In this document: piece after piece, positions 57,151 to 64,000 of the stretch | Layout of the letters: each line of letters starts with the position of its first letter | Position numbering within the stretch: position 1 is the first letter of the stretch | NCBI GenBank assembly: GCA_944321455.1 | Contig: CALULI010000004.1 | Location: 124,001-188,000 of the forward strand | Origin: an uncultured Eggerthellaceae bacterium | GTDB taxonomy: Bacteria > Actinomycetota > Coriobacteriia > Coriobacteriales > Eggerthellaceae | Length of the DNA stretch: 64,000 bases | Reading direction: 5' to 3' | The notes under the pieces: generated by a model | What the model was told of the DNA's origin: nothing | What the model saw: only the letters and a program-made list of their open reading frames with translations | Databases searched by the model: none | Made by a program: the position numbers and the translations under genes

Positions 57151-58653
57151 ATGGATTTCTTCTCTGACCCGGTACTTTTATCGCGATTACAGTTTGCGCT
57201 AACCGCGATGTACCATTTTATCTTCGTCCCGCTTTCGATAGGTCTTGGCTTGATTGTTGCAATTTTCGAAACCAAGTACTACCGTTCGGGCAAACCAGAA
57301 GATGCAAGCGCATCGCGCTTCTGGATTAAGGTGTTTACCGCCACCTTTGCTCTTGGTGTTGCCACGGGTATCACCATGGAGTTCTCTTTCGGTACCAACT
57401 GGGCAGATTATGCTCGCTTCGTTGGTGATATTTTTGGTGCTCCACTGGCTGCTGAGGCACTGCTTGCCTTCTTCTTGGAATCGGTCTTTTTGGGTGTTTT
57501 GCTCTTTGGCCGCAACAAGGTTGGCAAAAAATTCTACTTAGTATCTGCTTGGCTTGTTTGGTTTGGCTCCTGCCTGTCTGCACTGTGGATTATCATTGCA
57601 AACTCTTGGATGCAGACCCCCGCAGGCGCTGAGCTTTCTGCTGACGGCACCGCGGCAATACTGACGGATTTCTTTGCTGCTGCATTTAACGCAACTACCA
57701 TCCCACGCTATTTGCACACAGTAGACAGTCTTTTGATCATGGGCGCTTTCATGGCGCTTGCCATTGGTGCGTACTACCTGAAAAAAGGCGTACATAAAGA
57801 ATTCGCAATGAGAACTGTCCGTGTTGCTTCGGTGATTGCTCTTGTTACCAGCTGCTTAATGATTGTCTTCGCTCATCAGTCAGCCGTTGTCGTTGCTGAT
57901 GAACAACCCACTAAATTCGCCATGATGGAAGGTGCCTACGAAGGCGAAGCCATGCCACTGTATGCTCTTGGTTGGGTTGACGAAGAATCACAAGAGGTTA
58001 TTACCCCATTTGCCATTCCTGGCGGCACTTCATTTTTGGCTTCAGGAACCTTTGATAAAGAATATCCTGGCTTAAACGATCTTGCCGAAAGCGGCATGTA
58101 TGGTGATGCCTTTACGAAAGAAACCATTGACACGCTACCCGTTAATACGGTTTTCCAGAGCTATCATTTGATGGTCATTATGTTTGGCCTAATCTTCATC
58201 ACGGCAATTCTTGCTCTTATCTTTACCTATAAAAAAGGGCGTATTGCTTCTATGCGTTGGCTCCAAAACCTGGTTATCATCTCTCCTCTCTTCCCCTTCC
58301 TGGCTATTCAAGCTGGTTGGGTAACCGCTGAAATTGGTCGTCAGCCTTGGGTTGTTTACCCTGCAACAAGCAGTCCTGATGGCATCAGCTTGGCTACAAG
58401 CGACGCAATTTCGCTTTCGGTTTCAAGTCCTGAATTGGTTATCACCGTTGTTCTTTTCACGTTGATCTATCTGTTCTTGATTGTTGGTTGGGCTCGTATT
58501 GTTATTCAGTTAATCAAGAAGGGTCCTCACATGGACGAAAACGAGTCATTGCTGTTTGGCTTTGGCAAAAACAAGAATGCTGTTGAAGGCGCATCTGCTG
58601 CGCAAGGCTCTTTCACCTCTCAGCCTTCTTCTTCAGGAAAGGACAGTGAATAG
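57151..58653 (+). CDS. cydA: Cytochrome bd ubiquinol oxidase subunit I
   Basis: Inner-membrane heme-binding subunit of the bd terminal oxidase, 500 residues and about nine helices. The heme ligand H22 is in AMYHFIFVPL and a second set is near HTVDSLLIMGAF (residue 190), with GRQPW near 395. The quinol-binding loop is of the shorter form, without the long insert found in E. coli CydA. With CydB it reduces O2 to water using quinol, allowing microaerobic respiration or O2 scavenging in an otherwise anaerobic cell. AAAGGGG precedes the ATG. Confidence 0.97.
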   Translation: MDFFSDPVLLSRLQFALTAMYHFIFVPLSIGLGLIVAIFETKYYRSGKPEDASASRFWIKVFTATFALGVATGITMEFSFGTNWADYARFVGDIFGAPLAAEALLAFFLESVFLGVLLFGRNKVGKKFYLVSAWLVWFGSCLSALWIIIANSWMQTPAGAELSADGTAAILTDFFAAAFNATTIPRYLHTVDSLLIMGAFMALAIGAYYLKKGVHKEFAMRTVRVASVIALVTSCLMIVFAHQSAVVVADEQPTKFAMMEGAYEGEAMPLYALGWVDEESQEVITPFAIPGGTSFLASGTFDKEYPGLNDLAESGMYGDAFTKETIDTLPVNTVFQSYHLMVIMFGLIFITAILALIFTYKKGRIASMRWLQNLVIISPLFPFLAIQAGWVTAEIGRQPWVVYPATSSPDGISLATSDAISLSVSSPELVITVVLFTLIYLFLIVGWARIVIQLIKKGPHMDENESLLFGFGKNKNAVEGASAAQGSFTSQPSSSGKDSE

Positions 58654-58655
58654 CT

Positions 58656-59681
58656 ATGACTGCTTTAGGAATACTTTGGTTTGCGCTCATTGCTATCCTC
58701 ATTGCCGGCTATTTTGTCTTGGATGGCTTTGACTTGGGCAGCGGCATCCTTTCACCATTCGTTGCAAAAAACGATAAAGAAAAGGCTATTGTGCGCCGCG
58801 CCATTGGACCAGTATGGGACGGTAACGAAGTTTGGCTGCTTACTGCTGGCGGTGCTCTGTTTGCTGCATTTGCACCAGCTTATGCAACCACCTTCTCAGG
58901 ATTCTATCTGGCTATCATCTTGGTATTGTTTGGCCTGATCGTACGTGCGGTTTCTCTGGAATATCGCTCTCACGATCCTAAGTGGGGCAAGATCTGGGAC
59001 GTGCTATTCTTTATTGGCTCTCTCTTGCCAGCACTGCTCTTCGGCGTTGCTATCGGCAACATCTATCAGGGCATTCCGCTTGATGCTAATGGAGACTACA
59101 CGGGCGTTCCTCTGCTTGGTCTTATCACGCCATTTACGCTGGTTTGTGGCTTGCTTGGTCTTTCCATTTTCTTGCTACAGGGCGCTTGCTGGATTGCTCA
59201 GAAAGCTCCAAAGCCTTCTGATCTCCAGGCACGTGCTGCTAAGCTGAGGCTCCCTCTTGCTGCCGTTGTATTAGTACTCTTTGCTGCAGTAACGGGTCAT
59301 GCACTTGTGGTAACGCAGCTTGATATGGAACCAGCCTTAGAGGTTGTTCGCTGGATTCTCTTTGCCCTTATCTTGGTAGCTATTGTTGTTGTTATCGTTA
59401 AAGGCAAAGTTCAGTCTTCAAACGACTTGCTGCCCTTTATTGCAGCATCAGCAATTGCCTTCTTGTTAGTTGCTCTCTTTGCAGCTTCCATGTTCCCTAA
59501 CCTGGTTGTTGCAACGGCTGGCGAATCTATCACCATCGCTAACGCGGCATCTTCAGATCTTGCACTGACCTGGATGACCATCATTACCTGCATCGGTCTT
59601 CCTTTGGTGCTTATCTATCACGTAATTATCTACCGTGTATTCCGCGGTCGTATTACTCCTGAAGACGCTGAGACCTACTAG
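58656..59681 (+). CDS. cydB: Cytochrome bd ubiquinol oxidase subunit II
   Basis: CydB, 341 residues with about nine helices, the partner of CydA. FDLGSGILSPFVAK near residue 23 and GPVWDGNEVWLLTAGGALF near 51-69 match the family. It starts 2 bp after the cydA stop, so the subunits are translationally coupled. It carries no heme, but is needed for assembly. A small CydX subunit is not apparent in the 59682-59788 gap. Confidence 0.96.
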   Translation: MTALGILWFALIAILIAGYFVLDGFDLGSGILSPFVAKNDKEKAIVRRAIGPVWDGNEVWLLTAGGALFAAFAPAYATTFSGFYLAIILVLFGLIVRAVSLEYRSHDPKWGKIWDVLFFIGSLLPALLFGVAIGNIYQGIPLDANGDYTGVPLLGLITPFTLVCGLLGLSIFLLQGACWIAQKAPKPSDLQARAAKLRLPLAAVVLVLFAAVTGHALVVTQLDMEPALEVVRWILFALILVAIVVVIVKGKVQSSNDLLPFIAASAIAFLLVALFAASMFPNLVVATAGESITIANAASSDLALTWMTIITCIGLPLVLIYHVIIYRVFRGRITPEDAETY

Positions 59682-59700
59682 CGCACAAACGCTTCATCGG

Positions 59701-59735
59701 GCCGCTTTACTCCTCGCGAGTAAAGCGGCTTCTTT
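59701..59735 (+). terminator. Hairpin between cydB and cydD
   Basis: GCCGCTTTACTC (59701-59712) pairs with GAGTAAAGCGGC (59718-59729), followed by TTCTTT. It is likely a partial terminator separating cydAB from cydDC, or an RNA-stability element. Confidence 0.75.
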
Positions 59736-59788
59736 ATAGCGCTACCCTAATACATAACCATTCACGATTTTGAAAGAAAGGAGTTTCC

Positions 59789-61492
59789 ATGATAGATAAA
59801 GCATTGCTGTCTTTACCTGGCATGAAGAAAATCCTTCTTATTTCAATCGTGATTGCACTTATGGATGCGCTTTTGATTGTGGGACAAGCGCTTCTTTTAG
59901 CTTCTTCACTTACGGCAATTTGGTACGGTGGCGCGCTGATTGATCAGGTGCCTGTCCTTATTGCTCTTGTGATTTGTTTCACCACCCGCCAAGTCATCGC
60001 TAACATTCGCTCTAAACAGCTTGATGCCTATTCTGCTCATCTTGCAGACAGCTACCGATCACGTCTTCTACAACAAGCATTTAATCAAGGTCCTTCCCTG
60101 CTGCAAAAACAGGGAACAGGAAACTTTACGACGCTTCTTTTAGAAGGGGTCGATCAAATTGAAGGCTATATCAGGCTGACCGTTCCAAAGCTGACGGCGC
60201 TATTTGTGGTGCCAATTATTTTGCTTATCACCATCTTTGCTTTTGACTGGATTTCAGGTCTGGTTGGCCTAGTAGTATTTCCTGCCATCATCCTTGAAAT
60301 GATCTTGATTGGCCACACAGCAAAGATCGAAGCAGGCAAACAGCATTCAGAGTATCAACGCCTCTCAAATCACTTCATTGATTCGCTCCGTGGCCTTGAT
60401 ACGCTCAATTATTTTGGTCAAGACAAAGAACACAGCAATCGCATTTTTATAGCAAGCGAAAAATTCCGTAAGGCAACCATGCGCACCTTACGCGTTGCCA
60501 TTCTTTCAGGAGCGGTGCTTGATGCCTTTTCAACCATCTCTGTTGCCGCAATCGCTGTTTTGTTAGGATTTCGTCTTGTTGATGGATCAATCACCTTGTT
60601 TCCCGCACTCTTTGTGCTGATCCTTGCTCCAGATTATTTCCGCCCTATTCGCGAATTTGCTTCTGACTATCATGCCTCGCTAGAAGGAAAAAACGCCCTT
60701 GCTTCCCTACAGGCAATCCTTAATCAGTACGACGAATCATCCACAGCTGGCATGCCTGCGCTTCCTGCAGTACAGACGCTTTCGTTTAATCAGGTGAACT
60801 ATTCCTACGATTCGTACCAAGCGCTCAGTGACATTTCCTTTGACGCGCGCGCGGGTGAACATATTGGTATTGTGGGCCCATCCGGTTCGGGCAAATCAAC
60901 CTTAACGCACCTGATTGCAGGACTTGCACAACCTTCTGAGGGAACCATAACGCTCAACGACACACCCGTTAGCACCCTGCAAAATCAAAGCTGGCAAAAA
61001 CAGGTTGTGTATTTGCCGCAGAACCCTTACATCTTTCACGCGTCTCTGCGCGACAATCTTACGTTCTATCAGCCTGATGCTGCCGAAGAAGACATCCAGC
61101 GTGTCATCAAGCTCATGGAACTTGATGAATTGATTGCCGAATTGCCCGAAGGCATGGACACACTTATTGGTGAAGGTGAGCGTACCATCAGTGGTGGACA
61201 GGCACAGCGCATTGCACTTGGGCGCACCATGTTAAACAAAGACTGCCACGTGCTTATTTTTGACGAACCCACCGCGCATCTTGATATAGAAACCGAATAC
61301 GAACTCAAGAGCAAAATGCTTCCTTTAATGAAGGACAAGCTGGTCTTTTTTGCCACACACCGCCTTCACTGGCTTGCCAATATGGATCGCATTCTTGTAC
61401 TTGGGAACCATTCAATCAGCGACGAAGGAACGCTTGATTATCTCAGTCACAATAGCACCGAATTTCGTCGCCTTATCCAGGAGCTGGGGTGA
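59789..61492 (+). CDS. cydD: Thiol-exporting ABC transporter CydD
   Basis: Half-transporter of 567 residues: six membrane helices, then an ATPase domain with Walker A GPSGSGKST near 363, signature TISGGQAQR near 464 and Walker B VLIFDEPTAHLD near 485. In E. coli, CydDC exports glutathione and cysteine and is required for cytochrome bd assembly. Here it follows cydAB in the same order, although a hairpin intervenes. A GAAAGGAG site precedes the ATG, and the stop overlaps cydC's start. Confidence 0.93.
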   Translation: MIDKALLSLPGMKKILLISIVIALMDALLIVGQALLLASSLTAIWYGGALIDQVPVLIALVICFTTRQVIANIRSKQLDAYSAHLADSYRSRLLQQAFNQGPSLLQKQGTGNFTTLLLEGVDQIEGYIRLTVPKLTALFVVPIILLITIFAFDWISGLVGLVVFPAIILEMILIGHTAKIEAGKQHSEYQRLSNHFIDSLRGLDTLNYFGQDKEHSNRIFIASEKFRKATMRTLRVAILSGAVLDAFSTISVAAIAVLLGFRLVDGSITLFPALFVLILAPDYFRPIREFASDYHASLEGKNALASLQAILNQYDESSTAGMPALPAVQTLSFNQVNYSYDSYQALSDISFDARAGEHIGIVGPSGSGKSTLTHLIAGLAQPSEGTITLNDTPVSTLQNQSWQKQVVYLPQNPYIFHASLRDNLTFYQPDAAEEDIQRVIKLMELDELIAELPEGMDTLIGEGERTISGGQAQRIALGRTMLNKDCHVLIFDEPTAHLDIETEYELKSKMLPLMKDKLVFFATHRLHWLANMDRILVLGNHSISDEGTLDYLSHNSTEFRRLIQELG

Positions 61493-63501
61493 TCATGGTG
61501 AATAATCGCTCTTCGAAGTTCTCGCATTCAGCCCCATCGTCAGACGTAGCATCTGCCGCCTCTTCGGCTCCAACGTCTGCTCCAACGTCGGTCCCAACGC
61601 CTGATCCAACGTCGGTCCCAGCGTCTGCTCCAACATCGGCATTCGCATGGTTTATCAAACACGATAGCTGGGTAAAGCCCTACTTCGCCTACTACAAGAA
61701 AACGCTATTCCTTGCTCTCTTGCTAGGCACCTTGTCTATTGGGTTTGCGGCCGCACTCATGTTTACCGCAGGCTGGCTTATCGCAGGCTCTGCTGAAATG
61801 CCGTATTCCATCCTGCTTCTTAACCTGCCCTTACTTTTCGTTCGCATCTTTGGCGTAGGCAAACCAGTCATTCGCTATGCCGAGCGCCTAACCAGTCATA
61901 ACTGGGTCTTTAAGATGACCTCTCATCTGCGCAAACGCTTATTTGAGGCACTTAATACCAACGGTGTCTTTTTCAAAAGTACCCACCGCTTAGGTGATGC
62001 GCTCGGTTTGTTAGCAGAAGACATAGGACACATTCAAAACCTTTATTTGCGCACCATCTTCCCTACTGTAATTGCGTGGATTATTGGTCTTGGTCTGGTA
62101 ATTGGTCTGGGATGTTTCACCTGGTGGATAGCGCTTGTCTTTCTTTTGCTCGTTGTGATTGAAATGGGCGTTGTCCCTTATGTATCTGCGCTTATTAATG
62201 GTGCGCGCCAGCAGCAGAGAAAACACCTTACTACCCAGCTCTATGCCGACCTGACGGACAACATCATTGGTATTTCTGACTGGATTTCTTCTGGTAGAGA
62301 ACATGACTTTATGAACAGAACGCAAGATGTGCTGGACGACATGCGCCACATCGAGCGAAAAGCCCACCGCTTTGACCGCAATCGTGATCTTATTCTCCAG
62401 TTCGTTTTTGCCCTTGGATCGGTTGCTATCTTTGCCTGGGCAGCGTGGTATTTTGGTGGATCTGTTGGCGGCTCTTCAAACTGGATTTTGGCCTTTGTTT
62501 TGGGTTATTTCCCCCTGATTGATGCCGTTACTCCGCTTCCTCAGGCAGCAACAGAAGCATCGGCTCATTTTGATGCCATTAAACGTATGAACAATATTGG
62601 AACAACTGACAGTAAGACAGCTGAAAGTAAGACTCATGCCAGTAAGTCTGACAGCAAGAAGTCTACTGGCAAAAAAACTACGAATAGTAAGCCCTCTGAA
62701 AGCAAGACGCCAGTCAGCACGATTACTGAAATCGAGCCTCCTTACACCATCAAGCTGGATAACGTCAGCTTTTGCTATGGTGCTACCCCTCTGATTGAAA
62801 ACCTGTCTCTTGAGATTCCCCAAGGGCAACATCTGGTTTTGTTAGGTAAAAGTGGCACAGGTAAATCAACCCTTGCTTCTCTTATTCGCGGCGACCTTGT
62901 TCCTCAACACGGATCAGTCACGCTTGGCGGCCTCGATACCCGTCTGCTTAAAGACGAAGCGCCTCGTTGGTTTGGTGTCATTCAACAACAAACCTATCTG
63001 TTTAATACCACCTTGCGTGAAAACCTCTTATTGGGAAAGCCCGAAGCAAGTGACCAGCAGCTCATAGACATCCTTGATTCGGTGGGCTTATCCGCACTTC
63101 TCAAACGACTTGATCACGGCCTTGACACCATGGTTGATGAAGCAGGCAAGCAGTTTTCAGGCGGAGAGCGCCATCGCATTGCACTTGCCCGCGTTCTTCT
63201 TCAGGATTGCCCCATTATCATTCTTGACGAACCAACGGTTGATCTTGATCCCAAGACAGAAAAAGAAGTGCTTGAGACCATCTTTACTACCCTTCGGGAC
63301 AAAACCATTATCATGATCACCCATCATCTTATGGGTGCAGATTATGCTGACCGCATTCTCTTCATACAAAAAGGCTCCATCCTTATGGACGGAGCCCCTG
63401 AACACTTAAAAGAAACGAACCGCTACTATCAAAAGCTGTGGGCCTTCGATAAGGGTTTATCAATCAATACGAATTCACCAACAACCTCGGCTGATCGATA
63501 A
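61489..63501 (+). CDS. cydC: Thiol-exporting ABC transporter CydC with repeat-rich inserts
   Basis: Half-transporter of 670 residues: a Pro/Thr/Ser/Ala-rich N-terminal tail made of repeats (about residues 27-50), six membrane helices, a Lys/Ser/Thr-rich linker (about 373-412), then the ATPase with Walker A GKSGTGKST near 453, signature FSGGERHR near 556 and Walker B IIILDEPTVDLD near 576. CydC is normally about 550-580 residues, so the extra length is these two inserts. The GTG start overlaps the cydD stop (GTGA); an ATG at 61495 is an alternative. It pairs with CydD to form the thiol exporter supporting cytochrome bd. Confidence 0.9.
   Translation: MIMVNNRSSKFSHSAPSSDVASAASSAPTSAPTSVPTPDPTSVPASAPTSAFAWFIKHDSWVKPYFAYYKKTLFLALLLGTLSIGFAAALMFTAGWLIAGSAEMPYSILLLNLPLLFVRIFGVGKPVIRYAERLTSHNWVFKMTSHLRKRLFEALNTNGVFFKSTHRLGDALGLLAEDIGHIQNLYLRTIFPTVIAWIIGLGLVIGLGCFTWWIALVFLLLVVIEMGVVPYVSALINGARQQQRKHLTTQLYADLTDNIIGISDWISSGREHDFMNRTQDVLDDMRHIERKAHRFDRNRDLILQFVFALGSVAIFAWAAWYFGGSVGGSSNWILAFVLGYFPLIDAVTPLPQAATEASAHFDAIKRMNNIGTTDSKTAESKTHASKSDSKKSTGKKTTNSKPSESKTPVSTITEIEPPYTIKLDNVSFCYGATPLIENLSLEIPQGQHLVLLGKSGTGKSTLASLIRGDLVPQHGSVTLGGLDTRLLKDEAPRWFGVIQQQTYLFNTTLRENLLLGKPEASDQQLIDILDSVGLSALLKRLDHGLDTMVDEAGKQFSGGERHRIALARVLLQDCPIIILDEPTVDLDPKTEKEVLETIFTTLRDKTIIMITHHLMGADYADRILFIQKGSILMDGAPEHLKETNRYYQKLWAFDKGLSINTNSPTTSADR
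61567..61638 (+). repeat. 12-bp tandem repeat in the cydC N-terminal tail
   Basis: Six 12-bp units run from 61567 to 61638 with consensus near GCTCCAACGTCT. They encode A/V/D-P-T-S-type tetrapeptides. Because the period is a multiple of three, gain or loss of units would keep the reading frame. Confidence 0.9.
62605..62726 (+). repeat. Lys/Ser/Thr-rich repeat linker within cydC
   Basis: A low-complexity tract of imperfect Ser-Lys repeats (ESKT, DSKK, NSKP and similar four-residue units) lies between the last membrane helix and the ATPase domain, at about residues 373-412. The DNA is AT-rich and not an exact tandem. It looks like a flexible basic linker that expanded in place. Confidence 0.6.
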
Positions 63502-63552
63502 GAATTCGTCAACACCCTCGGTTGATCAGCACAAATTCATAAACACCTCAGG

Positions 63553-64000
63553 CTACTTGTTCTTCTTGTGATAAATAGCCCAATACATCATGCCAACAAA
63601 GAGCGCGCCACCAACAATATTGCCTGGCACGGTTGCTGACCAGTTGTAAAGCATTCCCGTAAAGGAAAGCGTCGCAGGATCAAGACCTGCAGGAGCAATG
63701 CCAAAGGAAGCAAGCAAAAGACCCATAGGCAAAAAGAACATGTTTGCAACGCAGTGCTCAAAACCACATGCAACGAACGCTGCAATAGGCAAGAGGATGC
63801 CTAGCATCTTATCAGCAATACTGCGTGAAGCATAAGCAATCCATACCGCTAAGCACACCAGGAAGTTGCACATAATACCTTTAGCGAAAAGGGTCAGCCA
63901 ATCTGGTGTCATCTTGCCAGCAGCAACACTCACCATAGTCTCACCCACAATGCCGCTGTTCATGGTGGTCATGCCTGAGAGATAGACCAACCCAACAATA
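63553..64000 (-). CDS. Formate/nitrite transporter family channel, 5' end outside window
   Basis: The C-terminal 149 or so residues of a pentameric FNT-type channel (FocA/NirC family). The frame continues to the right edge. Helices with GLVYLSGMTTMNSGIVGET, CNFLVCLAVWIAY, FVACGFEHCVANMFFLP and a GNIVGGALFVGMMYWAIY C-terminal helix match the family (each given in parts here). The FEHCVANMF motif with its histidine is the conserved central gate region. It likely moves formate, nitrite or hydrosulfide. It is convergent with cydC, with no clear terminator in the 51-bp gap. Confidence 0.88.
   Translation of the reverse strand, partial: IVGLVYLSGMTTMNSGIVGETMVSVAAGKMTPDWLTLFAKGIMCNFLVCLAVWIAYASRSIADKMLGILLPIAAFVACGFEHCVANMFFLPMGLLLASFGIAPAGLDPATLSFTGMLYNWSATVPGNIVGGALFVGMMYWAIYHKKNK

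Overview
The window looks like a chromosomal segment from a low- to mid-GC anaerobic or microaerobic member of the Coriobacteriia (Actinobacteria), possibly near Cryptobacterium or other Eggerthellales. This placement is inferred from gene content, not from a marker-gene search. It rests on a mix of actinobacterial genes (TlyA, an EF-G-like factor) and genes shared with Firmicutes (Veg, a tryptophan T-box, a glycine riboswitch), plus anaerobic enzymes (class III ribonucleotide reductase, a 2-hydroxyacyl-CoA dehydratase activator fusion) and a cytochrome bd oxidase. Almost all of the window is dense housekeeping sequence. I see no CRISPR array, prophage, insertion sequence, integrase or restriction locus.

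Left part (1-13.7 kb): addB-addA recombination nuclease genes (addA runs off the left edge); nrdD-nrdG with a strong NrdR-like palindrome; an 82-residue unknown gene behind a homocysteine-methyltransferase-like protein that has lost its zinc cysteines; a D-2-hydroxyacid dehydrogenase with a long structured leader and a good promoter; galU; and tRNA-Ala. Next (13.5-31 kb): a glycine riboswitch ahead of a Na+/alanine-glycine symporter; the metG-tatD-flavoprotein-rsmA-veg cluster; a Zn-macrodomain hydrolase and a metallopeptidase next to a 13-bp tandem array; a T-box-controlled TrpB2; an MFS exporter; rsmI; and ridA divergent from threonine deaminase. A DAACS symporter, an RmlD-like reductase lacking its catalytic tyrosine and a TSUP exporter follow.

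Middle (31-45 kb): a 1546-residue acyl-CoA dehydratase activator fusion with a TetR regulator just upstream; a DUF711-AIM24 pair; and a tight glmS-acpS-nnrD-ligA-tlyA run. Right part (45-64 kb): an EF-G-like GTPase with altered G motifs; a trigger-factor-like chaperone without a PPIase domain; infC-rpmI-rplT with an apparent ATA start and a leader attenuator; phosphoglucomutase with two unknown membrane proteins; a minimal SufC-SufB Fe-S pair; transport and acetyltransferase genes; cydAB and cydDC; and the 3' part of a formate/nitrite channel gene.

The most distinctive signals are regulatory RNA and repeat structures: two recognisable amino-acid riboregulators, an unrecognised multi-hairpin leader, an attenuator in front of infC, and four independent short tandem-repeat tracts (in addA, upstream of the macrodomain gene, across the MFS stop codon, and in cydC). 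I found no clearly new multi-gene system. The best candidates for new biology are the 13-bp array at 21416-21506, the leader at 11080-11270, and the zinc-less methyltransferase fold with its small partner.
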